Assembly (NCBI RefSeq): GCF_032852305.1
Contig: NZ_CP136594.1
Coordinates: forward strand, 2,951,501-3,015,500
Origin: Parasphingorhabdus sp. SCSIO 66989
GTDB lineage: Bacteria > Pseudomonadota > Alphaproteobacteria > Sphingomonadales > Sphingomonadaceae
Direction: 5' to 3'
Length of the DNA: 64,000 bases
Positions within the stretch are counted from its first letter, which is position 1, and each line of letters opens with the position of its first letter. The notes beneath the pieces are model-generated. The model did not search any database and was not told the origin of the DNA. It saw only the letters and a program-made list of their open reading frames with translations. Made by a program: the position numbers and the translations under genes. Of this stretch, positions 45,599-54,830 are shown in pieces.

Positions 45599-46497
45599 GT
45601 CGCTTGGTTTTCAGGAACTGAAATAGGTTCTCTGGTGAGTGTATAGGTAGCGGTGCGGGTTTCCGTAACTGAGTTAACGTCTGTAATAATCACTTCGCTG
45701 GCCGTCACTTGCTTTAGCAGGCACGCATTTTCATCAATCCAGATATTTGCTGTCATTGTTCCGGCTATTGTTTCCTGACTGCGTCTTCCCATGGCCTCAG
45801 ACAAAGACAGCTCTTCGCCGAGGATTTGGGCGCTGATTACATCACTTTCAGCTCTTGACTGACGAACCGCGTCGGCAGCGATGTCAGCCTGACCGCTCAG
45901 GTCGGGTCCGTCTCCACCACTATTGACACTCTCAAGTATAAGCTTCCCGACAATCAAAGGTAGGTCAAGGCTGTAGCCTTCTCCAAACTCGCACAGACCA
46001 GTATCATAGTCCTTTGCTATTGCGATAGCGGACTGGAGATCGCACTCTATCTTGAAGGCATTCCAGGTGAAAAAATAGGTACCACATGCCTCTCCCGGTA
46101 TTTCGGCGGAAGCAAGCCATGCATCGCGGCGCTGTATCAACTCCTCGCTGCCGAGTAGCTGCCACTCCCCACTGTGCGGCCTGAATACGGAAAATGGAAA
46201 TTGCCATTGCCACATTCGCGCATCTTCTGACGTTTCAGGCGGCAAATCATACTCGACAACCCAGCCATCACTCCTAATCGATACAATGCGTTGAATTAGT
46301 GCTGTTTGCCCACCAGAGCTGCCAGTAGAGCCATCGCTCGACTTTGATGACGTCTCATATGCATGGCTCAGGATATAGACATCACCTTCCTGAATGGTCG
46401 CCGTATCCGCCGCTAAGGCGTGATTGGCTCCTGCCAAATAAGGCATTAGAATAGTCATGACGGCTATGCTTCTGCCAAAATTCCTAGGAAAGCCCAT
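45574..46497 (-). CDS. Exported protein of unknown function
   Basis: The 307-residue protein has a signal peptide (SIAVMTILMPYLAGANHALA, residues 10-29) and a mature part with several Cys and Trp residues and no recognised domain. Its stop TAG at 45574 lies inside the antisense of the lysC-end copy, so the last eight or so residues (NQATPSSASSP region) come from foreign sequence. It is likely that the true end of this gene was replaced on joining. It begins 3 bases after the small-gene stop and could belong to the same minus-strand transcript. Confidence 0.6.
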   Translation of the reverse strand: MGFPRNFGRSIAVMTILMPYLAGANHALAADTATIQEGDVYILSHAYETSSKSSDGSTGSSGGQTALIQRIVSIRSDGWVVEYDLPPETSEDARMWQWQFPFSVFRPHSGEWQLLGSEELIQRRDAWLASAEIPGEACGTYFFTWNAFKIECDLQSAIAIAKDYDTGLCEFGEGYSLDLPLIVGKLILESVNSGGDGPDLSGQADIAADAVRQSRAESDVISAQILGEELSLSEAMGRRSQETIAGTMTANIWIDENACLLKQVTASEVIITDVNSVTETRTATYTLTREPISVPENQATPSSASSP

Positions 46498-46500
46498 TCT

Positions 46501-46686
46501 TTACCACTCTCCGCCAAGCTCCTTGATGGTCTTTAGCAACGCCTTTTTGCTTTCGGTACGGCGCTTGCCGCTGTTGCGGGGAAGATCGGGCAGAGACAAT
46601 TCTTCGCGGCGGAGCGCAATATAAGCGGCCAGTTCCTCAAGCGTGATCACGTTTTCGTCATCAGTTTTCGAAGTCGCTGACCCCAT
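46501..46686 (-). CDS. Small protein linked to a nucleotidyltransferase
   Basis: The 61-residue protein (MGSATSKTDDENVITLEEL, ending KTIKELGGEW) has an acidic start and a basic middle (SGKRRTESKKALLK). The start at 46686 has GGAGG six bases upstream and overlaps the nucleotidyltransferase end by 26 bases. This position, a small gene downstream of an AbiEii/MNT-like enzyme, fits an antitoxin or accessory factor but that is unproven. A second copy of its 3' end is at 45364-45500. Confidence 0.6.
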   Translation of the reverse strand: MGSATSKTDDENVITLEELAAYIALRREELSLPDLPRNSGKRRTESKKALLKTIKELGGEW

Positions 46687-47209
46687 AATCGCCTCCGCTC
46701 TCATATTTGATACGGTCGTCCATATAATCTTTATCTGCTTGGTCATAAAGCTTGAACAACAGTGCGGCTTGCTCACGCATCTCGGGCGCAGAGCCCGAAG
46801 CGAACTGCCCCATGCGATCTGCAATAATATCCTCCAGCGCAATAACCGCGACTTTGCCATCCATGTCCAGATCAACAAGCTTTACTCTGCCTCGATCCGC
46901 CATGCCATCTAGCAGTGTTGCCGAAACAACCTCGAACCCAAGCTTCAATTCGGGGTGAACCCATCCTCGCGTTGCAGTGCCAGCGCCGGAAGGTTTGGTA
47001 AAACCATGCTGCCGCAAGTTTTCCTCAAATACACCTTGCGCTCCGGTAACGATATCGAAATCACCGGTATTCAATTGGCTGAGACTATATAGTTCAACGG
47101 CGGCACCGCCGACCAGGATTGGCCTCTCATAGCCTTGATTTATCATCGCCTCGCTAACCCGCGCAAAAAGACGCAGGGCCGCTTCAAATTCCGGGCGATA
47201 ACCAGTCAT
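46661..47209 (-). CDS. Nucleotidyltransferase-fold protein, possibly AbiEii/MNT type
   Basis: The 182-residue protein has a nucleotidyltransferase core ILVGGAAVELYSLSQLNTGD and the metal-binding DFDIV (about residues 31-55), with a second acidic region near LEDIIADR. This pattern is found in AbiEii-like and DUF6036-like enzymes, many of which act as toxins by modifying tRNA, or as unknown NTases. A toxin role is inferred from the small overlapping partner gene. Confidence 0.75.
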   Translation of the reverse strand: MTGYRPEFEAALRLFARVSEAMINQGYERPILVGGAAVELYSLSQLNTGDFDIVTGAQGVFEENLRQHGFTKPSGAGTATRGWVHPELKLGFEVVSATLLDGMADRGRVKLVDLDMDGKVAVIALEDIIADRMGQFASGSAPEMREQAALLFKLYDQADKDYMDDRIKYESGGDYGVSDFEN

Positions 47210-47255
47210 GAGATAAGTCTTGCCCGAAATAGAGAGATATCGCTAGAGCGCGCTT

Positions 47256-48266
47256 ATGAACAAAGCAAAACACCTAATGCAACGCGGCACCGATTTTCTC
47301 GGTTGCGAAACCGCGATCCTATGTGGCGCGATGAGTTGGATTTCCGAGCGGCATCTGGTTAGCGCCATGTCCAATGCGGGCGCATTCGGCGTAATTGCCT
47401 GTGGTGCGATGACACCGGAATTGCTGGATACCGAGATTGCCGAGACCAAGAAACGCACCGACAAGCCGTTCGGCGTCAATCTGATCACCATGCACCCCGA
47501 TCTGATGAAGCTGATCGACATCTGCGGCAAGCATGAGGTTGGCCATATCGTCCTCGCGGGCGGGCTACCGCCCAAGGGCAGCATTGAGGCGATCAAGGAA
47601 ACCGGGGCCAAGCTGATCTGCTTTGCTCCCGCCATGGCGCTGGCGAAGAAGTTCATCCGTTCGGGCGTCGATGCGCTGGTGATTGAGGGCATGGAGGCCG
47701 GGGGGCATATCGGCCCCGTCGCCACCGGCGTACTGGCGCAAGAGATGCTGCCGCAAATCGCGCAAGATATCCCTGTCTTTGTCGCCGGCGGCATCGGTCG
47801 CGGCGAGGCGATTGCCAGCTATCTGGAAATGGGTGCAGCGGGCGTGCAACTCGGCACCCGCTTTGTGTGCGCGCATGAATGCATTGCACATGAGAACTTC
47901 AAAAAGGCGTTTATCAAGGGCAATGCCCGCGATGCGGTCGCCAGCGTTCAGATCGACCCGCGGCTTCCGGTCATCCCAGTGCGTGCATTGAAGAACAAGG
48001 GCACTGAGGAATTCACCGCCAAACAGCGCGAAGTCGCCAATATGCTTGATGCCGGCGAAGTCGATATGCAGGCGGCGCAGCTGGAGATCGAACATTTCTG
48101 GGCCGGTGCCCTGAAACGCGCAGTCATTGACGGCGATGTGGAAAACGGCTCGCTAATGGCCGGGCAGTCTGTCGGCATGGTGACTGAAGAGCAGAGTGTC
48201 GCCGAGATTATCGCCGAGCTGATGCAACAGGCAGAAGCAGCGCTGGCCGGACAAAAAGCCGCCTGA
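47256..48266 (+). CDS. Nitronate monooxygenase / FabK-like flavoprotein
   Basis: The 336-residue TIM-barrel flavoprotein has the 2-nitropropane dioxygenase/FabK pattern: AMSNAGAFGVIACGAM for FMN binding, EGMEAGGHIG, and VFVAGGIGRGEAIASYLEMG with GVQLGTRFV at the phosphate-binding end. It may detoxify nitronates or reduce enoyl thioesters; the two cannot be told apart here. The last part (residues 270-336) is longer than the classical enzyme. It is divergent from the nucleotidyltransferase gene. Confidence 0.88.
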   Translation: MNKAKHLMQRGTDFLGCETAILCGAMSWISERHLVSAMSNAGAFGVIACGAMTPELLDTEIAETKKRTDKPFGVNLITMHPDLMKLIDICGKHEVGHIVLAGGLPPKGSIEAIKETGAKLICFAPAMALAKKFIRSGVDALVIEGMEAGGHIGPVATGVLAQEMLPQIAQDIPVFVAGGIGRGEAIASYLEMGAAGVQLGTRFVCAHECIAHENFKKAFIKGNARDAVASVQIDPRLPVIPVRALKNKGTEEFTAKQREVANMLDAGEVDMQAAQLEIEHFWAGALKRAVIDGDVENGSLMAGQSVGMVTEEQSVAEIIAELMQQAEAALAGQKAA

Positions 48267-48321
48267 TCCGCTTGCCCTCACACCAAAATCCCCTATTCTG
48301 CATGCAAAAGGAGATGCCGGG

Positions 48322-49191
48322 ATGTGCGATGAGACAGATTTTGCCGAATGGGATCGTGCCGGGCTGACCCGGCGCAGCTTTACTGTGATGGGCGGCGCGG
48401 CGGTACTGATGGCCTGTACCGGCATGTCCAAAAGCGAAGCCGAGGAAAGCGGGTTGGTCGAACAGGATGTGGCGATCACCATGGCCGATGGCACTAACGA
48501 CGCCTTTTTCGTCCATCCCGGTTCGGGCAAGCACCCGGCGGTTATCCTCTGGCCCGATATTGCCTCTCTGCGCGAGGTAAAGAAAATGATGGCGCGGCGG
48601 CTGGCGGCGGAGGGTTATGCGGTGCTGGTCACCAATCCCTTTTATCGTGACACCCCCGCGCCACAATTCGCCGATTTCTCAGCGTTCCGCAGCGAAGGTG
48701 GCTTTGAGAAAGTTGGCCCCTGGCGCCGGAAGCTATCCGCCGAAACCATCGGTTCCGATGCGAAGGCACTGGTGCAATGGCTCGATGGGCAAGAGGCAGT
48801 CGATACCAACCGGGGCATCGGCAATCAGGGCTATTGCATGGGCGGCCCGTTCACCGTGTGGAGCGCTGCCGCTGTCCCCGATCGGATCAAGGCCGCAGCC
48901 AGCTTTCATGGTGGCGGTCTGGTGCGTGAAGGCAATGCAACAAGCCCGCATGCACTGATCGGCGAAACCCAAGCGAGCTTCCTGTTTGCCATTGCGCAGA
49001 ATGACGATGCCAAACAGCCCGAAGCCATGACGGTTCTAGCCCAGGTGGCCGAAGAAGCGCAGCGCCCAGCCGAGATCGAGGTCTATGCCGCGGACCATGG
49101 CTGGACCGTCCCCGACTCCCCGGTTTACGACCAGGATGAGGCCGAACGCGTCTGGAGTGCCTTGCTGAAACTCTACTCAGCAGCGCTATAG
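48322..49191 (+). CDS. Dienelactone hydrolase-family protein with Tat-like leader
   Basis: The 289-residue protein begins with TRRSFTVMGGAAVLMAC, a twin-arginine leader with a Cys that may take lipid, followed by a dienelactone-hydrolase domain. The nucleophile Cys is in IGNQGYCMGG and the catalytic His in AADHGWTVPDSP. Known members hydrolyse dienelactones in aromatic degradation; the export signal makes a periplasmic esterase more likely. The ribosome site AAGGAG is just before the ATG. Confidence 0.85.
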   Translation: MCDETDFAEWDRAGLTRRSFTVMGGAAVLMACTGMSKSEAEESGLVEQDVAITMADGTNDAFFVHPGSGKHPAVILWPDIASLREVKKMMARRLAAEGYAVLVTNPFYRDTPAPQFADFSAFRSEGGFEKVGPWRRKLSAETIGSDAKALVQWLDGQEAVDTNRGIGNQGYCMGGPFTVWSAAAVPDRIKAAASFHGGGLVREGNATSPHALIGETQASFLFAIAQNDDAKQPEAMTVLAQVAEEAQRPAEIEVYAADHGWTVPDSPVYDQDEAERVWSALLKLYSAAL

Positions 49192-49247
49192 AGAAGCCAA
49201 TACGTACTGCCTTGCAAATGTAATACACTCTTGCCATATCGCTTGGC

Positions 49248-49835
49248 ATGACCAGCACTAGCGGAACGATAACCAACACGGCAGGAGAACTTGCGTCCGA
49301 GGCAGGGCTGACCAGCTCTGAAACACCGGACTATGGCCGCATCGGCGCGCCGTTGGAGGGCAGCTATAATCTTGGGCTCACCCCGTTGCATCCACCGCAG
49401 AAACAGGTGATCCGCATCAGCACAGCGATCATGTTCTTGCCAGTCCTTATCGGGCTTGTGATCGCCGATGCGGCCATTGCCAGCGAGGGCGGGACCTTTG
49501 GCCCAATCTCACTGGTCGCGTTGGTGCTTTATGCCCTGATCGTGGTGATACTGCCCGAGCGGAAATATCGCCGCTGGGGCTATGCCATGGAGGATGACCG
49601 GCTTCGCGTTCTGCGCGGTTTTCTCTTCCGCACCGATACCATTGTGCCGTTTAACCGCATCCAGCATATTGATGTCGGGCAAGGCCCGATTGAACGCATG
49701 TGCGGCGTTGCCACTTTGGTGGTGCATACTGCAGGCACGCATAACAATATCGTCAGCCTGCCCGGTCTCGAGCCCGGCACCGCAGATGCCATGCGCGAGG
49801 AGATGCGCCGCCATATACGCCAGGAAATGATATGA
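49248..49835 (+). CDS. Bacterial PH-domain (bPH2) membrane protein, YdbS-like
   Basis: The 195-residue protein has two membrane helices (about residues 62-82 and 88-106) and a bPH2/DUF304 domain with FRTDTIVPFNRIQHIDVGQG followed by GVATLVVHTAG. In Bacillus, YdbS and YdbT are a pair encoded together; here the larger partner overlaps by four bases (ATGA). They may act on membrane homeostasis or resist peptide antibiotics, but the role is not known. Confidence 0.88.
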   Translation: MTSTSGTITNTAGELASEAGLTSSETPDYGRIGAPLEGSYNLGLTPLHPPQKQVIRISTAIMFLPVLIGLVIADAAIASEGGTFGPISLVALVLYALIVVILPERKYRRWGYAMEDDRLRVLRGFLFRTDTIVPFNRIQHIDVGQGPIERMCGVATLVVHTAGTHNNIVSLPGLEPGTADAMREEMRRHIRQEMI

Positions 49836-51436
49836 GCGATGCCGCCAATGCCGATATGGCATCTGTTGACTCAGAGCAGAAGCAGAGCGCGGCCGGTGCC
49901 GCAGGGGAACGCTTACACCCTTTGACCCTGGTTCTGGCGATGATTGCATTTCTGCCGCGCTTCGCCTTCGCCGCCATCCCGATCTATTTCGCCATGCGCG
50001 ATGAAATGAGTCGGGCAATCGGCTTTATCGGCGGCTTCATCATTGTCTCCACCCTTGTTGCGCTTTTCTTCACCTGGCTGAAATGGTCGCGCTTCACTTT
50101 CAGCCTTGGAAACAGCGAAATCCGCATCACCAGCGGCGTGCTCTCCCGTAACAGTCGTTCCATCCCCTATGAACGGGTGCAGGACGTCAATATCGAGCAA
50201 AATCTGCTAGCGCGGATTTTCGGGCTTGCGACGGTCAAGCTGGAAACCGGCAGCGGTGGCGGTTCTGATGGCGAACTGGATTCGGTGCTGCTCGAGCGCG
50301 CCGATGCCATTCGTGACACAATAAGAGAGCGCAAGGCAGGTCAGGTGGCAGCCGAAATGCCGGCTTCTGCCGCTGGTGAGGCTGAACCCGATAGCGCTCC
50401 TACTGCCGTGGCGGAAGCCGATGGCGAGCTTATCTACGCCATGGATGGGAAGAGGCTCTTCATTCTCGGCATTTTCAGCTTCTCACTGGCGATCTTCGCT
50501 TTTCTGTTCGCCATCTTCCAGAATCTCGATTTCCTGTTGCCCGACGATATTATCGATGCGGATACAATCGTGGGCACAGTGACGGGCGAGAATGTCGACA
50601 GTCGCGTCGGTGCGATACAATCACAGGTTGGCGCGATTGGCAGAGCTGGCCAGATCTGCGTCACACTGGCAGGGCTGGCTGGATTGCTGCTCGTCGGCTT
50701 TCTCACCGGCATGGTTCAGGTAGTGCTGCGCGAATATGGCTTTCGGCTGGAGGATAATGGCAAGGCCTTCCGCCGCCGCCGCGGGCTGCTGACACTCACT
50801 GATGTCGCCATGCCACTGCACCGGGTGCAGACGGCGGTGACGATTACCGGGCCAATCCGCCGCCGCTTTGGCTGGCACGCGCTCAAATTCCAGTCGCTTG
50901 CCAGCGATGGCGATGAGGGTAGCGACCATGTCGTTGCGCCGCTGGCAACGCGCGATGAAGTCCAGTCCGTCGCCGCGCGCGCCGGAATAGATATCCAATT
51001 AGAACGCAATGCGCTGCATCCTGTGTCGCCGACATATTGGCTTGTGCCATTTATTCCGCTCGCACTGCTGCTTACCCTTGGTCTGTCGGTGCTGGTCTTT
51101 GTGTCGGCGCGACCCATATTGGGCGCACTCTTGCTGTTGCCGCTGCTGGTGCTACTTTTTGGATGGCTGCGATGGCGGCATCATCTTTACGCCAGCACCG
51201 ACAATTATCTGCATGTGCATCATGGCTTTTGGCGCCAGCATCATACGGTGCTGCCGCTGAAGAAAATCCAGTCGGTCGATGTCAGCCAAAACATTGTCCA
51301 ACGCGCCTTCGGTAAAGCCAGTATCACCATCGGCGTCGCCGGCGGCTCAACGGTGTTCCCACTGACGGTACACGCGATTGATGACGATAGTGCTTATGCG
51401 CTGCGCGGCTATCTTTTGGAGAGGATGACGTTGTGA
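49832..51436 (+). CDS. Two/three-copy bPH2 membrane protein, YdbT-like
   Basis: The 534-residue protein has several membrane helices and repeated bPH2 domains: SIPYERVQDVNIEQNLLARI (about residue 108), then a second with VAMPLHRVQTAV, and a third with VLPLKKIQSVDVSQNIVQRA. This is the usual YdbT layout. It is coupled to the YdbS-like gene. Its 3' end is followed at once by repeat family C copy 2. Confidence 0.88.
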   Translation: MSDAANADMASVDSEQKQSAAGAAGERLHPLTLVLAMIAFLPRFAFAAIPIYFAMRDEMSRAIGFIGGFIIVSTLVALFFTWLKWSRFTFSLGNSEIRITSGVLSRNSRSIPYERVQDVNIEQNLLARIFGLATVKLETGSGGGSDGELDSVLLERADAIRDTIRERKAGQVAAEMPASAAGEAEPDSAPTAVAEADGELIYAMDGKRLFILGIFSFSLAIFAFLFAIFQNLDFLLPDDIIDADTIVGTVTGENVDSRVGAIQSQVGAIGRAGQICVTLAGLAGLLLVGFLTGMVQVVLREYGFRLEDNGKAFRRRRGLLTLTDVAMPLHRVQTAVTITGPIRRRFGWHALKFQSLASDGDEGSDHVVAPLATRDEVQSVAARAGIDIQLERNALHPVSPTYWLVPFIPLALLLTLGLSVLVFVSARPILGALLLLPLLVLLFGWLRWRHHLYASTDNYLHVHHGFWRQHHTVLPLKKIQSVDVSQNIVQRAFGKASITIGVAGGSTVFPLTVHAIDDDSAYALRGYLLERMTL

Positions 51437-51440
51437 TTAG

Positions 51441-51571
51441 CCCCTCCTCTGAAGAGGAGGGGTTGGGGTAGTGAAGTTACAAAGCTCATTGCATTCCGCA
51501 GGACCACCCCGCTGCGACTAAAGCTCGCTCCGCTCGCTAAGTCTCACTGCCCCTCCTCTGAAGAGGAGGGG
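51441..51571. repeat. Paired hairpin repeat family C, copy 2 (inverse orientation)
   Basis: It carries two CCCCTCCTCT-GA-AGAGGAGGGG hairpins around a core with ACCACCCCGCTGCGAC and GCTAAGTCTCACTGC, which is the reverse complement of the core in copy 1 (40421). It starts 5 bases after the YdbT-like stop and ends just before the PhoD-like stop, between convergent genes. Inverse orientation of the same element in two places supports mobility. Confidence 0.85.
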
Positions 51572-51579
51572 AGAGAGAT

Positions 51580-52773
51580 TTATTGCAGCGCTGGAACATC
51601 CTGACTGATCAGCGTTTCACCATCGCTGCGGGTCAGGGTCAGCTTTACCTTTTTGCCGTCCCAATCAATATCGATCTGGCCGAAATTCTCGTCGCTGAAA
51701 AACCCGCCGACGCGGTGTTCATCCGGTTCGCGGTCGCCGGTGTCGCCGCTGCGGAAGGAATAGTTGAGCGAGCTTGAGGTCAGCTCCCATAACGGCTTGT
51801 CTTTGCCCGGCAATTGCGTGCGATACAGCCCGCCCGAATGACGATCACCGGAAAGCAATACGGCGTTGTCGATATTGTAAGCGGTCAACAGGCTATAGAG
51901 ACGTTCCTGCTCCAGGGGGAAGTTGGACCAGCTTTCAAAGTCATGCGCTTTGGTGATGACCTGGATCGAGGAAAAGATCAGCCGCAAATCGGCCGGTTTG
52001 CGCAATTCCTGCGCCAGCCATTCCCATTGTGCATCGCCCAATATCGTCGCTTCCGGGTCGCTGTCTTCGGCATAGTTACCCATCGCCCAGCGTTCCATGC
52101 GATAGGGCTTGCGCAGCAGATCGGAGCGGAAATAGCGGGTGTCGAGCAGGATGATCTGTACCTTTTTGCCTTCCGGGCCAACCATCCGGCTTTCATAGAC
52201 GCCGGGCCGTGCCTTTACCTCGCGCGGGGAATCCCAAAAGGTCTCATAAAGCCGCTCGGCATATTCCTTGAAGGCAAAGGCGCCGCCGGCATCATTGGCG
52301 CCATAATCATGATCGTCCCAGCTGGTCATCATCGGGATATTAGCGCGGAACTCCTGAAATTCGGGTGTCGCCGCCAGCTTGGCGTAGGAGCGCTGAACGC
52401 TGGGCAGATTCGCCGCCCAGTTAGAGCCTGTATCGCCATAGATATTGTCACCGATCATCAGGAACATATCCGGATCGGTCTTGCTGATCTGCCCCCAGAT
52501 ATCCGCCGGGCGATTCTCATTATAGCAGGAGCCAAAAGCGATCCGGGTCAGTGCCTTACTCTCGTCAAGCGCGGCATTGGGCCCAGCGACGGGCAGGCTG
52601 TCACGATCCAGCCCGGCATAATAGGGACGCAACGCCTCTTGCCCGGTTTCGGGGAAACGCAAGGGCGGCAGTTCCGCCTCGGCAAGATCGCCCTGCGGTG
52701 CATAATTGGCACTGTTGGCCGTGCAACCAGCCACGGCCAGCGCAGCCGAAATCGTCAATATTACGCGAAGCAT
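51580..52773 (-). CDS. PhoD-like alkaline phosphatase lipoprotein
   Basis: The 397-residue protein has a lipoprotein leader ending LAVAGC (residues 12-17), then a PhoD-like metallophosphatase domain with IAFGSCYNENRP, MIGDNIYGDTGSNW, SWDDHDYGANDAGG and LLSGDRHSGGLYRT. It probably hydrolyses phosphodiesters or monoesters in the periplasm or outer membrane. The start at 52773 gives the lipobox and has AGGGGA before it; the frame extends upstream but without a leader. Confidence 0.9.
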   Translation of the reverse strand: MLRVILTISAALAVAGCTANSANYAPQGDLAEAELPPLRFPETGQEALRPYYAGLDRDSLPVAGPNAALDESKALTRIAFGSCYNENRPADIWGQISKTDPDMFLMIGDNIYGDTGSNWAANLPSVQRSYAKLAATPEFQEFRANIPMMTSWDDHDYGANDAGGAFAFKEYAERLYETFWDSPREVKARPGVYESRMVGPEGKKVQIILLDTRYFRSDLLRKPYRMERWAMGNYAEDSDPEATILGDAQWEWLAQELRKPADLRLIFSSIQVITKAHDFESWSNFPLEQERLYSLLTAYNIDNAVLLSGDRHSGGLYRTQLPGKDKPLWELTSSSLNYSFRSGDTGDREPDEHRVGGFFSDENFGQIDIDWDGKKVKLTLTRSDGETLISQDVPALQ

Positions 52774-52888
52774 TGTCTTCCCCTTTTGATCGCTACACGC
52801 CATGCAGTGCGGCTTTGACACAATGATGACAACCCATGGAAATGCGTATATCCCTTTGAAAAATCAATTTTACATTGGGGGATGACGG

Positions 52889-54673
52889 ATGCGGAATCAG
52901 ATATTTGGCAGGGCTCTGTCGGGAACAGCGGCTGTGGCGCTGGTTTTGGTTATGGGTACAGCAGCAAAGGCTGCGCCCGGAGATGATCTCGACCAGTTGA
53001 TCGAGGAATCCTGGCAATATGCACTGAGCCAAAGCCCGGTCTTTGCCAGCCAGCTCGACGTTGCCGGATATGAGGGCAAGGTATCTGACCCGAGTCTGGA
53101 GGCACAAACCAGCCAGGCGGACAAAGCTAAGGAGTTTCTGCAGCGTCTTGAAGCGATTGATGAGACGGCGCTGACGCCGGAACAGAAGGTCAATTACGGC
53201 ATACTGCGCCGCACACTGAATGAGACCATCCAGCGTGATTCCTTCGGCCAGCGTGTCATCAATTTCACCAACCGCTCCGGCTGGCATCAGAATTTCGCCA
53301 GCATGGCGATCAATTCGCCTTTTCGTAACGCCGCGGATTACAAAAGCTATGTCGACCGGCTGGCGCAATATCCACAGATCAACGATACCAATATCGCAAT
53401 CGCCGATCAGGCGATTGCCGGCGGCTATACCCTGCCCTGTGACGCGATGCAGGGCTATGAGGTCTCGATCACCGGCCTGATTGCAGACGATCCCAAAGCG
53501 ACGCGCTTCTATGAACCCTTTACCCGGCCCAAACCGGCAACCATGGATCAGGCCGAATTTGACGCGCTGGCGGCGCGCACAGAAACGATTATCAGTGATG
53601 TGCTGTACCCCGAACTACGCGAACATGCCGACTGGTATATCACCAGCTATGCCCCGGCATGTGCAGTCGAGCCGGGGGTATCAGCCCAACCGGGGGGCGA
53701 CGCATATTACGCCTTTCGCATCGCGGAGATGACGACCACCGATCTCACCGCTGATGAAATCCACAATATAGGCCTCAGCGAGGTCGCGCGTATCCGCGCC
53801 GAGATGGAGGAGGTGGCGGCAGAAGCGGGATATGAAAGCCGCGAAGCCTTTATCGAGCATCTGCGCACCGACCCCAAATACTATGCCAAGACGCCCGAAG
53901 AGCTGATGGAGAAGGTCGCCCGCGTCACCAAGATTATCGACGGCAAAATGCCCACCCTGTTCTACCGCCTCCCGCGTCTGCCCTATGGCATCCGGGAAAT
54001 CCCGGCAGAAACCGCCGAGGGCACCACCACCGCCTATTACAATCCCGGCTCGCCCGATATCGGCATATCAGGCACCTATTATGTCAACACATCCAAGCTC
54101 GACCAGCGCCCATTCTGGGAAATTCCGGCGCTCAGCGTACATGAAGCCGTACCCGGCCATCATCACCAGATCGCTTTGCAGCAGGAACTGGATATGCCTG
54201 ATTTCCGCAAATATGGCGCGTTCTTTACCGCCTTTGTCGAAGGCTGGGGGCTGTATTCAGAGCGGCTGGGCATCGAGATGGGGCTGTATGATACACCGGC
54301 CAAGAATATGGGGCGCTTGTCCTATGAAATGTGGCGCGCCTGTCGGCTGGTGGTGGATACCGGCATTCATTCCAAAGGCTGGTCCAAGCAGCAAGCGGTG
54401 GATTTCATGCTCGACAATACCGCACTGACCGCCGCCAATATCGATGCCGAGGTCAATCGCTATATCAGCTGGCCGGGGCAGGCATTGGCTTACAAAATCG
54501 GCGAGCTGAAAATCCGCGAGTTACGCGGCAAGGCGGAAGAGACGCTGGGCGATGATTTTGACCTTCGCGCCTTTCATGACACGGTGCTGGAACAGGGCGC
54601 GGTGCCGCTGGATGTGCTCGAGGCACATGTGGCGGCTTGGATAGAAGCGCAGCGCGCAGATGATGAGGGCTAG
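52889..54673 (+). CDS. DUF885 exported peptidase-like protein
   Basis: The 594-residue protein has a signal peptide (AAVALVLVMGTAAKA, ending near residue 29) and a DUF885 domain. The metal motif HEAVPGHHHQIALQQ (about residue 430) is a variant of HExxH, followed by EGWGLYSERLGIEMG with the third ligand. It resembles the M3/M32-like zinc peptidase fold and may be a metal-dependent peptidase. Substrate is unknown. It is divergent from the PhoD-like gene. Confidence 0.9.
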   Translation: MRNQIFGRALSGTAAVALVLVMGTAAKAAPGDDLDQLIEESWQYALSQSPVFASQLDVAGYEGKVSDPSLEAQTSQADKAKEFLQRLEAIDETALTPEQKVNYGILRRTLNETIQRDSFGQRVINFTNRSGWHQNFASMAINSPFRNAADYKSYVDRLAQYPQINDTNIAIADQAIAGGYTLPCDAMQGYEVSITGLIADDPKATRFYEPFTRPKPATMDQAEFDALAARTETIISDVLYPELREHADWYITSYAPACAVEPGVSAQPGGDAYYAFRIAEMTTTDLTADEIHNIGLSEVARIRAEMEEVAAEAGYESREAFIEHLRTDPKYYAKTPEELMEKVARVTKIIDGKMPTLFYRLPRLPYGIREIPAETAEGTTTAYYNPGSPDIGISGTYYVNTSKLDQRPFWEIPALSVHEAVPGHHHQIALQQELDMPDFRKYGAFFTAFVEGWGLYSERLGIEMGLYDTPAKNMGRLSYEMWRACRLVVDTGIHSKGWSKQQAVDFMLDNTALTAANIDAEVNRYISWPGQALAYKIGELKIRELRGKAEETLGDDFDLRAFHDTVLEQGAVPLDVLEAHVAAWIEAQRADDEG

Positions 54674-54830
54674 GACTCCCTTATCCGCTATCGCTGGCAT
54701 AGTGGGTGTGATGCGTTCCGATGCTAAGCTGACCTTCAATCCTTAACCAAGGATGCACCTAGCAGAAAGTCGTATTACCTCTGTTGCCTTCTGCTGCTAG
54801 CATGGTGCTTCCAGCGGCGGTGGGTATGAT

